Source: Desulfobacterales bacterium (GTDB taxonomy: Bacteria > Desulfobacterota > Desulfobacteria > Desulfobacterales > Desulfobacteraceae). From it: a stretch of DNA of 7,617 bases. Both the position numbers and the translations under genes were made by a program. The stretch's first letter is position 1, and each line of letters starts with the position of its first letter. The stretch lies in contig JAKSBM010000684.1 of NCBI GenBank assembly GCA_022361135.1, forward strand, positions 1 through 7,617, read 5' to 3'. Shown in pieces: positions 1-6,208 of the stretch. The notes under the pieces were generated by a model. The model was not told where the DNA came from. It did not search any database and was given only the letters and a program-made list of their open reading frames with translations.

Positions 1-1533
1 GTCAATGGCCGGCATCACCGGTGTAAACGCGCCCATGCGCTTGTCTTCCACACCCCGGTATTCCCCCAGAAGAACATGGGGATTATAGCCCAGGGCGGAA
101 ATTTCGGCGATGAGACGCCCCAGCCGCAGGGACTCAGCCTCCGCATCCCTGTAAAGCATAAGATCGGGATTGGTTTCCACAAAGCGAGTATTGTATTCAC
201 CGGATTGGAAAACCGGATGGGCAATGATCTGCTGGTGGAAGGGAATGGTGGTTTTCAACCCGCCGATGATATATTCCTTCAGGGCCCGGGTCATCACTGA
301 CATGGTTTTTTCCCAGTTCTCCCCATAGGAAATAAGCAGGGAAGCGGCCGAATCGTAGTTGGAGGGGAATTCATAGCCGCCTGCAATACAGGAATCCAAT
401 CGGACACCGGGGCCCCCCGGAGAAATATACCGGGAAATCGGACCCGCATTGGGGGCAAACCCATTCCTGGGATCTTCACAATTGATCCGCACCTGGATGG
501 CATGGGAGATGGGCTTTGTGTTTTCTTCGGTGAAACGAAGCTTGGAACCAAAGGCAACGGCAATCTGTTCTTCAACCAGATCAATGCCGTAGCGGCATTC
601 CGTAATCCCGTGTTCCACCTGGAGACGGGTATTGACTTCGATGAGATAGGGGTTGCCCTTTTCATCCACCAGGAATTCCACCGTGGCCAGGGAATAATAT
701 CCCACCTCTTTAACCAGGGCCCGGGCATAGGATTTCAACTTTTCCCGCAGTTCTTCGGTCATTCCCGGCCAGGGAGAAGGCGTGATTTCCACCAGTTTCT
801 GATGGTTACGCTGGACCGTACAATCCCGTTCATCAAATGCAAACACATTGCCGTAACGATCTGCAATGACCTGGATTTCAATGTGACGAACGCTGGTCAG
901 CAATTTTTCCACATAAATTCGCGGATTTCCAAATGAGGCCTGGGCCAGAACAGACGCCTTGGAAAAGGCGGTTTCCAGGTCGTCCATGTTATAGACTTCA
1001 TAGATGCCGCGTCCACCGCCGCCCCCTTCGGCCTTGAGCATGACCGGCAAACCGATTTCCATGGCGATTTCCCGGGCTTCATCCATCTCCACGGAATCCG
1101 GAGAACCTGGAACAACGGGCACACCCAATTCCACGGCAAGCTCCCTTACCTTGACCTTATTGCCCAGAAGGCGCATGGGCTCGGTGGGAGGGCCGATGAA
1201 TAGAATACCGGCCTCTTCACACTTCCGGGGAAAGCTGAAATCCTCGGAAGCAAATCCCCATCCCGGATGGATGGCGGCCACATCCTTTTCCTTGGCCAAT
1301 TTCAGGATATTATCAATTTCCAGGTATGCCCTTGGATTTTCCCCCAGATGGATTAATTCCTGGGCGCCTGAGGTAAAGGGAGCCACCTTATCCACATCGG
1401 TTACGGTGAGCACAGGGACACCCTGAAGTTCTTCCCTGATGGACCGGATGATACGCCGAGCGGTGATTCCCCGGTTGGCCACAAGAATTTTTTTGCCTTT
1501 GATCGTTTCTTTGATCTCGTCAAATGTTTTCAT
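1..1533 (-). CDS. Biotin carboxylase (AccC/PycA-type), 3' end cut off by window edge
   Basis: ATP-dependent carboxylation of biotin on a carrier protein, the first half-reaction of acetyl-CoA, propionyl-CoA or pyruvate carboxylases, in the cytoplasm. 511 codons are visible with no stop. The N-terminal domain begins KGKKILVANRG (residues 12-22). The ATP-grasp glycine loop EGGGGGRG lies near 169-176. The signature ERDCTVQRNHQK is at 235-246, and the catalytic E-x-N-x-R of IEVNTRLQVEH (E299, N301, R303) is intact. The biotin carboxylase C-terminal domain follows (NGFAPNAGPISRY, YDSAASLLISYGEN). Stand-alone AccC ends near residue 450; this protein continues past 511 with an unassigned stretch, so it is probably a longer or fused carboxylase. 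The ATG start is preceded by GGAG (1543-1546) at 9-nt spacing. It lies 22 bp after the biotin ligase gene, so the two are probably co-transcribed. The acyl substrate cannot be read from this domain, hence no gene symbol. Confidence 0.95.
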   Translation of the reverse strand, partial: MKTFDEIKETIKGKKILVANRGITARRIIRSIREELQGVPVLTVTDVDKVAPFTSGAQELIHLGENPRAYLEIDNILKLAKEKDVAAIHPGWGFASEDFSFPRKCEEAGILFIGPPTEPMRLLGNKVKVRELAVELGVPVVPGSPDSVEMDEAREIAMEIGLPVMLKAEGGGGGRGIYEVYNMDDLETAFSKASVLAQASFGNPRIYVEKLLTSVRHIEIQVIADRYGNVFAFDERDCTVQRNHQKLVEITPSPWPGMTEELREKLKSYARALVKEVGYYSLATVEFLVDEKGNPYLIEVNTRLQVEHGITECRYGIDLVEEQIAVAFGSKLRFTEENTKPISHAIQVRINCEDPRNGFAPNAGPISRYISPGGPGVRLDSCIAGGYEFPSNYDSAASLLISYGENWEKTMSVMTRALKEYIIGGLKTTIPFHQQIIAHPVFQSGEYNTRFVETNPDLMLYRDAEAESLRLGRLIAEISALGYNPHVLLGEYRGVEDKRMGAFTPVMPAID

Positions 1534-1555
1534 AATTACTAACTCCGATTAAACG

Positions 1556-2404
1556 TCAAATCTCTATCCGGGGGATAATTCGCCCCCTGTCCAGAATTCG
1601 GGTCCCATGGGCGGTCTGTATTTCAAGTTCGCCAACACTGTTAAGGCCCTTAATCCGAACCGGGTGATGATCCCCATCGCCCTGCTCCCAAAGTACATTT
1701 TCACCTTTAAAAGCAAGGATCTGTTCCACTTGTTCAATAATGTTTTCCGGCATGGCCATTAGCCCTTCCAGACATGCCCTGATATGGGCGATGCTGCAAT
1801 GCCACAACCCGGGTGCATCCACATCAACGCCATGGTCGCTTAGGCTGCAGGCGGGTATGGGATAAACGCCCTCTCCAGAAGAAATGGGCTGGGAAGCCAG
1901 ATTAAAACCAATACCAGCCACGATTTTCGTTCCCCGCCTTTCAATGAGGATGCCCCCCGCCTTTCTCCTCCCCACGAGGATATCGTTGGGCCATTTCAAT
2001 TCCGCGCAAATTCCGTGTTTTTTCAAAGCTTGCACCAGAAGAAGCCCAAGGGCCAAGGGGAATAGTGTATCGGCATTTTCATTGAACACAGGTAATCCAA
2101 GGCTGACATAAAGATTGCCCTGCCCCCTGTCCCACCTGCGTCCCAATTGTCCCCGTCCCCTTAGCTGATCCAACGCGGCCACCCAGGAATATTCCGAAAA
2201 TGCGTCCCCATGCACCAGGCTCCAGGCCAGATCCATGGTGGAATCGCATCGGTTCACCAGGTATTCGTGAATCCCATCGGGATCACCGTGCAACACCTGG
2301 ACATCCCCGTTGCCGGGGCACGGAAATGGTTTCCATTCTCCCAACTTGGGAAAACGATACCGCCAGGCCTCAATGGCCCTATTTCTGGAATCATCCATAG
2401 TCAT
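1556..2404 (-). CDS. birA: Biotin--[acetyl-CoA-carboxylase] ligase, monofunctional
   Basis: Activates biotin with ATP to biotinyl-5'-AMP and transfers it to the target lysine of a biotin carrier domain. Numbering is from the longest frame (GTG at 2422, 288 aa). The substrate-recognition segment CDSTMDLAW is at 59-67. The adenylate-binding loop GRGQLGRRW is at 89-97, and KWPND at 143-147. RKAGGIL carries the lysine equivalent to E. coli BirA K183 (about K154), followed by VAGIGFNL at 168-175. The last ~50 residues look like the SH3-like C-terminal domain. The ~55 residues before the catalytic domain do not read as a winged helix, so I infer a ligase without DNA-binding repressor function. Start is uncertain: GTG 2422 has no ribosome-binding site, while GGAAG (2420-2416) lies 11 nt before ATG 2404 and 8 nt before TTG 2407. 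It directly precedes its likely customer, the carboxylase. Confidence 0.93.
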   Translation of the reverse strand: MTMDDSRNRAIEAWRYRFPKLGEWKPFPCPGNGDVQVLHGDPDGIHEYLVNRCDSTMDLAWSLVHGDAFSEYSWVAALDQLRGRGQLGRRWDRGQGNLYVSLGLPVFNENADTLFPLALGLLLVQALKKHGICAELKWPNDILVGRRKAGGILIERRGTKIVAGIGFNLASQPISSGEGVYPIPACSLSDHGVDVDAPGLWHCSIAHIRACLEGLMAMPENIIEQVEQILAFKGENVLWEQGDGDHHPVRIKGLNSVGELEIQTAHGTRILDRGRIIPRIEI

Positions 2405-2422
2405 CAACACATTATCTTCCAC

Positions 2423-2456
2423 AGGTGCAAAATAGGAAAACAGCCCTTTTGCACCT
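2423..2456. repeat. Perfect 10-bp inverted repeat at the 5' end of the biotin ligase gene
   Basis: AGGTGCAAAA (2423-2432) and TTTTGCACCT (2447-2456) are exact reverse complements separated by 14 bp. The repeat ends next to the longest possible start of the ligase gene. Neither side has a T-tract, so it does not look like a terminator. It could be a protein operator with half-sites about 24 bp apart centre to centre, or an RNA hairpin in the leader. It does not match the BioR consensus TTATCTATAA, and the ligase itself lacks an evident DNA-binding domain. Confidence 0.6.
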
Positions 2457-2532
2457 AAGGGTTTTCGGGTCTTCTTGCATGCAATATAGCGTTGAGAGAT
2501 CCGGCAGGTTAGCGCCGGTTGAGGGGCTTTCC

Positions 2533-2561
2533 ACTATAAATCAGACGAGATAACTTCCCAA
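2533..2561 (-). promoter_or_regulatory. Candidate sigma-70 promoter for the biotin ligase-carboxylase unit
   Basis: On the minus strand TTGGGA (2561-2556) is followed after exactly 17 bp by TATAGT (2538-2533), matching the -35 at 4/6 and the -10 at 5/6 positions. Transcription would start near 2526, about 100-120 nt before the ligase start. This is a pattern match only. The alternative upstream match at 2586-2615 has a better -35. Confidence 0.35.
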
Positions 2562-2585
2562 TACCAAGAAAACATATAAAAAACG

Positions 2586-2615
2586 AGGATATGATATATT
2601 CTTTTTCTTTGTCAA
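2586..2615 (-). promoter_or_regulatory. Second candidate promoter for the biotin ligase unit
   Basis: A perfect consensus -35 TTGACA (2615-2610, minus strand) lies 18 bp upstream of TATCCT (2591-2586), a 4/6 match to the -10. The region around it is AT-rich. TTGTC and GACAA arms (2609-2613 and 2622-2626) surround the -35, which could be an operator but is short enough to be chance. Confidence 0.3.
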
Positions 2616-2695
2616 GGAGGGAGACAATAATTTACGATCCTTGGACAAATGAATTCCGGTAAGAAAAATCCATGGATTAAATACCGGCCCCCTAA

Positions 2696-2720
2696 GCCCA
2701 GGGGTTTTAGGCCCCTGGGC
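2696..2720 (-). terminator. Strong GC-rich hairpin just after the radical SAM gene
   Basis: GCCCAGGGG (2696-2704) and CCCCTGGGC (2712-2720) form a perfect 9-bp stem with a 7-nt loop, starting 15 bp after the radical SAM stop codon. An outer CGGCCC/GGGCCG pair (2685-2690, 2717-2722) could form a competing stem. Read in the direction of the radical SAM gene there is no U-tract after the stem. The T-run (2726-2730) follows it only on the plus strand. It may terminate or stabilise the 3' end of the transcript, but it is not a textbook intrinsic terminator for this gene. Confidence 0.45.
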
Positions 2721-2734
2721 CGAACTTTTTCCCA

Positions 2735-3715
2735 TCAGGCGATTTCCTTGTTTCCAAACTCCGGCCAGACCAAGGGGGGTGGGCTTTTTTCGGCAAGGGT
2801 ATGATAAATGCCATTGCATTGGGGAGCCCTTGCACAACCAACACAATTGGGAATAAGGCGCTTTCGGGTCTGGTTCATATAATCGTCATAGTTGGGATAA
2901 ATCTCATCATGGTAGATCATGCGGATCTTTCTGGGGATACGATCAAGATGGTATTTGCCCAGACCGGGGGCATGGCAGAAGGGAAATCCCTCAATGTTGA
3001 TGAAGGTGGCCGGAAAGGCCTGCTTCAACCGTTTAACCGCCTTGGGAAGCAGTTGACGCAACTTCTGGGGATGAATCATCAAATCATGGAAACGCGAACG
3101 AACCTGCCTTGACAGATGCAAGGCTGAAATATTCTGCCAAGGCACCCCCAGGCTTGCGGACAAGGCCAGTGTCTCATAAAGGAAATCGCGATTATACCGA
3201 CACAATAAAGTATTGGTTCTGACCAATGCTTTGAGTGAAAGGCAATTTTCAATTCCCTTCAACACCCTGCGAAATGAATTGGATGTTCGGGTTAATTTTT
3301 CGTGGATGAAATTGTTGGGCCCGTGGAGCGAAATCATAAATGCCGTCACCCCATGGGCAATGAGCTGCTTTACAAAGTCAAAGTCAGCCAACCGGATTCC
3401 ATTGGTCTGTAAATGTATATCCCTGATCCCGACTTCATGGGCCGCCGATAGAACCGGAAAAAGGGCCGAAGACACCGTTGGCTCACCGCCGTGGATCACC
3501 AACACCTTGTATTCAGAACCCCGATGTACCAGCACCTTGTTTACTATGGATTCCGTTGAAATGTGAACCGATTGCACCGGTGTATCCACCGCACAGAAGC
3601 GACATTCCGAATTACATTGGTCGGTGAGGTGAAGGCTGAGCGTGGGCCGGGGATTCAAAATAACATTAACAAGCTCGGAATAAAAAAAATTAGCCTTGTG
3701 GAGCAGTCTTTCCAT
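2735..3715 (-). CDS. Radical SAM enzyme with extra C-terminal cysteines, substrate unknown
   Basis: Binds a [4Fe-4S] cluster and S-adenosylmethionine to start radical chemistry. Numbering is from the ATG at 3721 (328 aa). The CxxxCxxC motif is CNSECRFC (C36, C40, C43) in a first barrel strand PTLSLHLTDQ, with the SAM-contacting GGEP at 78-81. QTNG (105-108) and ISLHGP (130-135) fit the MoaA/PqqE-like barrel. The C-terminal part has C249 in GFPFCH and C293, C296 and C302 in NCVGCARAPQCNG, a likely site for an auxiliary iron-sulfur cluster. I recognise no named subfamily. The sequence AGGAAG abuts the ATG at 3721 but stands 6 nt before the in-frame ATG at 3715, so the latter is the better start. 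The gene follows the GT-B-like gene by only 4-10 bp and is almost certainly in its operon, so its substrate may be handled by that protein. Confidence 0.9.
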   Translation of the reverse strand: MERLLHKANFFYSELVNVILNPRPTLSLHLTDQCNSECRFCAVDTPVQSVHISTESIVNKVLVHRGSEYKVLVIHGGEPTVSSALFPVLSAAHEVGIRDIHLQTNGIRLADFDFVKQLIAHGVTAFMISLHGPNNFIHEKLTRTSNSFRRVLKGIENCLSLKALVRTNTLLCRYNRDFLYETLALSASLGVPWQNISALHLSRQVRSRFHDLMIHPQKLRQLLPKAVKRLKQAFPATFINIEGFPFCHAPGLGKYHLDRIPRKIRMIYHDEIYPNYDDYMNQTRKRLIPNCVGCARAPQCNGIYHTLAEKSPPPLVWPEFGNKEIA

Positions 3716-3725
3716 AACCATCTTC

Positions 3726-4946
3726 CTATCCGATATGATTCAAGGCAAAATCCTGAATGGCAGTGGCAGCATCAGGCAAGGTATTCAGCTGAATTCTAAA
3801 GGCGATTTTCATCTCTGCATCAACGGTTTTATAATCGGAATCGTAGAGAAGTTTGGAACAGGTTTGAAGAAAATCTTCTTGGTCCAAAGCCTCCACGGTA
3901 TGGACGATCGAGTAAAAGGAATCGGATTGAAATAGGGGGTCCAGAAACTGGTAATACTGCAAGGGCCAAAGGCGAAATGGATATGCCAATTCACTTCCCC
4001 GAATCCAAGGCAGGGGTGAAAAACTTTCCATGGTCCACCGATGGCTGTTCTGGATCAGCACCGTGGGGGTTCCCATCAATGCAGCACGGATCATGATATT
4101 CCCACATGCGTTAAATGAAAGGAACAGGTCTATGTTGCCCAACAGATCGTCCAATTCCAACGGGGATAAGGAAGGAAGCCAATGGTATTGGCCGGCCATT
4201 TTGCCATTTAACTCAAATGGTTCCGGCCCCACATGGATCCATTCGACCTTTGGGCCCAGGTGCTCTAAATATCCAGCCATGAGTTCCGGCAATTTCAGTT
4301 GAAACAATTCATTTTCAAGGGAGATTGAAGCGTGGTGATGCCAAGGAGAACTGGTGGTCAATATTTTCTTTTTTCCATTTCCCCCCATCCCCCGGGTCAA
4401 AAAAAGATTGGGAATCCCGGGCATGGCATTGAAACGCTGGCTTTTGCCCGAAAAGGGGGCAATGGGAACCGGCGTCATTGATAGGACATGGTCCTGGGGA
4501 CTTGGCGTGGATTCAATGTCCATTGCCGTTCCCCCTTCGTCTTCGAACAAACATCCCACAGAAGCCCCATTTCGCTCCGAATCCCATAGATCCACTTCAA
4601 TTTTTGGTATATCCATGGGAAGGTTTAAGCCCGGCAACCCCATGCGGTGGAACAAATTGCAATTGCCCAGGTAATCACACAAAATAATGACATTCACACG
4701 GTGCAGCCGAATGATCTCCCAGAGAGCCGTCTCCATCTGCTCCCCCATGCGATTGCTCAATGTCTCAACCGAACAGGGGAAATCCCGATTGAATTTTTTG
4801 TTGATACCATTGGTTGCAAGTACCGCGCAATGCCCTTGTTCCATGACGCTTTTGGCCATGACCTTGGCCAGGGGAAGTTGACCCATGTAATGGTCATGGA
4901 GGGCAAGAATTAAATAGCTTAGTTTTCTGGACGAAAAACTTGTCAT
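3726..4946 (-). CDS. GT-B-like protein of unassigned family (possible glycosyltransferase)
   Basis: A soluble 406-residue protein with no signal peptide or membrane helix. The start KLSYLILALHDHYMGQLPLA followed by VMEQGHCAVLATNG resembles the first Rossmann strand, glycine turn and helix of GT-B enzymes that sweep 'from large-scale down to the chain'. Residues 85-91 (NVIILCD) and 115-122 (KIEVDLWD) continue that domain. A second domain starts near 192 (KKKILTTSSPWHHH), with VEWIHVGPEPF (234-244), and a donor-site-like segment DLLGNIDLFLSFNACG (267-282) then RAALMGTPTVLIQN (287-300). From memory it resembles the DUF6365 group known from actinobacterial clusters; this is unverified. No clear nucleotide-sugar signature is visible, so activity is inferred from fold pattern only. 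ATG start has only a weak GAGA upstream. The stop TAG overlaps the ribosome-binding site of the radical SAM gene, suggesting translational coupling. Confidence 0.8.
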   Translation of the reverse strand: MTSFSSRKLSYLILALHDHYMGQLPLAKVMAKSVMEQGHCAVLATNGINKKFNRDFPCSVETLSNRMGEQMETALWEIIRLHRVNVIILCDYLGNCNLFHRMGLPGLNLPMDIPKIEVDLWDSERNGASVGCLFEDEGGTAMDIESTPSPQDHVLSMTPVPIAPFSGKSQRFNAMPGIPNLFLTRGMGGNGKKKILTTSSPWHHHASISLENELFQLKLPELMAGYLEHLGPKVEWIHVGPEPFELNGKMAGQYHWLPSLSPLELDDLLGNIDLFLSFNACGNIMIRAALMGTPTVLIQNSHRWTMESFSPLPWIRGSELAYPFRLWPLQYYQFLDPLFQSDSFYSIVHTVEALDQEDFLQTCSKLLYDSDYKTVDAEMKIAFRIQLNTLPDAATAIQDFALNHIG

Positions 4947-5123
4947 TGGATAATTCTCTATTTTGAATCAAAAAATCTTTGACGGAATATGGGAAAAATT
5001 CTGCCCTGGGATTTTACAAAATATTTAAAGGTCGTCCAGGTAACCAACCATCCGGCAAAGCGGGGTAAAAATCAATTAAGGAAAACCACATCTTTAAATT
5101 ATGTAATCAATGATCGAACCACT

Positions 5124-5149
5124 TAAAAAAGTAGGGACTGACTTTTTTA
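5124..5149. repeat. Perfect 9-bp AT-rich inverted repeat
   Basis: TAAAAAAGT (5124-5132) and ACTTTTTTA (5141-5149) are exact reverse complements around the 8-nt spacer AGGGACTG. It lies about 180-200 bp upstream of the GT-B-like gene. With only A/T pairs in most of the stem it would be a weak RNA hairpin, so an operator is as likely. It may also be a chance product of the AT-rich composition. Confidence 0.4.
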
Positions 5150-5229
5150 TAAAAGTACTCATAATAAAAATTCATGGGAAAAACCATCGGGGAACCCCTT
5201 AATTTCCTTTATTATTTTTCAAAACAAAA

Positions 5230-5268
5230 AAAGGTAGCGCCCATCAGATAAAATCAGGCGATACCTTT
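5230..5268 (-). terminator. Intrinsic terminator of the exporter transcription unit
   Basis: Arms AAAGGTAGCGCC (5230-5241) and GGCGATACCTTT (5257-5268) pair over 12 positions with a single mismatch (5237/5261) and a 15-nt loop. Read on the minus strand the stem is followed by a U-rich run (complement of 5232-5221, seven T, G, four T). It begins 28 nt after the stop codon of the exporter gene. This is the clearest terminator in the window and closes the dehydratase-AraC-exporter unit. Confidence 0.85.
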
Positions 5269-5296
5269 CTTAAGATAGATTTCAAACAAAAGAAAC

Positions 5297-6160
5297 TTAA
5301 CGGTCCATGCCCCATTTCCCCAGAAGGGAAGAGAAAATAATCACCGCCATGCCCACATAAACCTGGGAGGAAACCTGGGCGCCATGGACAAATCCCAACA
5401 TGAGAACAGCCAGGGGAGGTGCCAGGTAGCTAAGGTAGCCAATGATGGTAATGCGACCCGAAGTAATGGCGCGATCCCAAAAATAGAAACTCAACCCAAG
5501 GGGAATTGCCCCGAGATACACCGCAGACCAGAACGGGGTACCCGAAGGCCAGCTGGGGGCACCGGTTACCCAGGCCAACAGATTTGAAAAAACGGCGGCA
5601 TAGATGGTAAAGGCGGTCATGGGGCTGGACTTCAAACGGAACAGCGGCAAGGCCACACTGAAACTGGACCAGATCAAGCCGCAAAACAGGGCCAGACCAT
5701 ACCCGCCAAAATAGGCCGAATTAAATGAAAGGTCCTTTCCCGAGGCAATCACCAGCCCGGCACCAAATAACCCAGCCAGGGCCGTGATGAGAATCATGGG
5801 TTTTAATCGCCGATATTGAACAATGGAAGCAAAGACAACTGTCCAGAAAGACCAGGTGGTGGCCAATATGGCGCCTTCGGCCATGGGAGCCTTTTCCATG
5901 GCACCATAATAACAAAGGTGGTAGATAAAAATGCCCCAGATTCCCAAAAGGCTGGGCCAAATCCCCGGAAAAAAAATTTTCCAGGATCGTTTGGTGACCA
6001 GATCCCGTAAATAAAGGACCAGTGCAGCAGTGGTGAAACTGATTTGAAGCAGGGACGGTACGGAAAGACCGGTTAATCCAGAACCAATGGCGGTGGGCAG
6101 ACTGGCCCAACACAGAATGGCGGCCATGGCAAAAACATAGGGCATGATGTAATCTCGCAT
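5297..6160 (-). CDS. DMT-superfamily (EamA) inner-membrane exporter, YddG-like
   Basis: An integral membrane protein expected to export a small metabolite. The longest frame (TTG at 6202) is 301 aa, the normal size for a ten-helix drug/metabolite transporter built from two EamA repeats. Numbering on that frame: TM1 at about 21-38 (AMAAILCWASLPTAIG), repeat 1 ending near 153, repeat 2 from about 165 (GGYGLALFCGLIWSS), and the conserved end of repeat 2, SFYFWDRAITSGRITIIGYL (238-257), then APPLAVLML. The last segment recalls the aromatic amino acid exporter YddG of E. coli, but substrate is not predictable. Start is unclear: TTG 6202 lies 6 bp after the AraC stop without a spaced ribosome-binding site. 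ATG 6160 and ATG 6145 (GAG 8 nt upstream) both start just before TM1. Context with the regulator implies ligand-induced export. Confidence 0.88.
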   Translation of the reverse strand: MRDYIMPYVFAMAAILCWASLPTAIGSGLTGLSVPSLLQISFTTAALVLYLRDLVTKRSWKIFFPGIWPSLLGIWGIFIYHLCYYGAMEKAPMAEGAILATTWSFWTVVFASIVQYRRLKPMILITALAGLFGAGLVIASGKDLSFNSAYFGGYGLALFCGLIWSSFSVALPLFRLKSSPMTAFTIYAAVFSNLLAWVTGAPSWPSGTPFWSAVYLGAIPLGLSFYFWDRAITSGRITIIGYLSYLAPPLAVLMLGFVHGAQVSSQVYVGMAVIIFSSLLGKWGMDR

Positions 6161-6208
6161 ACTCGGGTTAAAATTATCAATACCCGAATATTTATCCTTC
6201 AATCCAGA

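Larger units (their letters stand above)
2423..2734. other. 311-bp intergenic leader between radical SAM and biotin ligase genes
   Basis: No convincing gene is seen here. The stretch holds, from right to left, the hairpin behind the radical SAM gene (2696-2720), two promoter-like sequences pointing at the ligase (2586-2615 and 2533-2561), a small CCGGC/GCCGG hairpin (2501-2518), the palindrome TTGCATGCAA (2475-2484) and the 10-bp inverted repeat next to the ligase start (2423-2456). The ligase leader would be about 100-160 nt if either promoter is real. Confidence 0.6.
4947..5296. other. AT-rich intergenic region upstream of the GT-B/radical SAM pair
   Basis: About 350 bp that is clearly richer in A and T than the genes on either side. 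It contains the terminator of the exporter gene (5230-5268), a perfect 9-bp inverted repeat (5124-5149) and a possible 26-codon frame on the minus strand (5187-5107). The promoter of the GT-B/radical SAM pair should lie here, but I find no pair of -35 and -10 boxes good enough to mark. No tRNA or recognisable riboswitch was seen. Confidence 0.6.

Noticed and set aside
502..936. Plus-strand open frame of 144 codons
   Set aside because: Exact antisense of the biotin carboxylase, whose motifs are unambiguous. It has no recognisable domain and its openness follows from the codon use of the real gene.
2230..2404. Possible N-terminal winged helix in the biotin ligase
   Set aside because: Only about 55 residues precede the catalytic domain and they contain Pro/Gly-rich segments (PFPCPGNGD) rather than a helix-turn-helix pattern.
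2475..2518. Palindrome TTGCATGCAA and a CCGGC/GCCGG hairpin in the ligase leader
   Set aside because: Both are short, with no partner repeat or T-tract. They are noted in the intergenic entry but too weak to call as sites.
2615..2620. AGGAGG on the plus strand, a perfect ribosome-binding sequence
   Set aside because: No start codon lies 5-10 nt downstream; the next ATG is about 25 nt away and opens a frame antisense to the radical SAM gene.
2541..2846. Minus-strand 101-codon frame overlapping the end of the radical SAM gene
   Set aside because: It overlaps the radical SAM C-terminus out of frame and runs through the hairpin and promoter-like sequences. It shows no domain.
4354..4674. Plus-strand frame of 106 codons
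   Set aside because: Antisense of the GT-B-like gene, Pro/Ser/Asn-rich with no motif and no ribosome-binding site.
5110..5202. Plus-strand 30-codon frame in the AT-rich gap
   Set aside because: No Shine-Dalgarno sequence before its ATG, no plus-strand gene nearby and no recognisable peptide features.
4947..5296. Promoter for the GT-B/radical SAM pair
   Set aside because: Several AT-rich hexamers resemble a -10 box, but none has a convincing -35 at 16-18 bp, so no promoter is marked.
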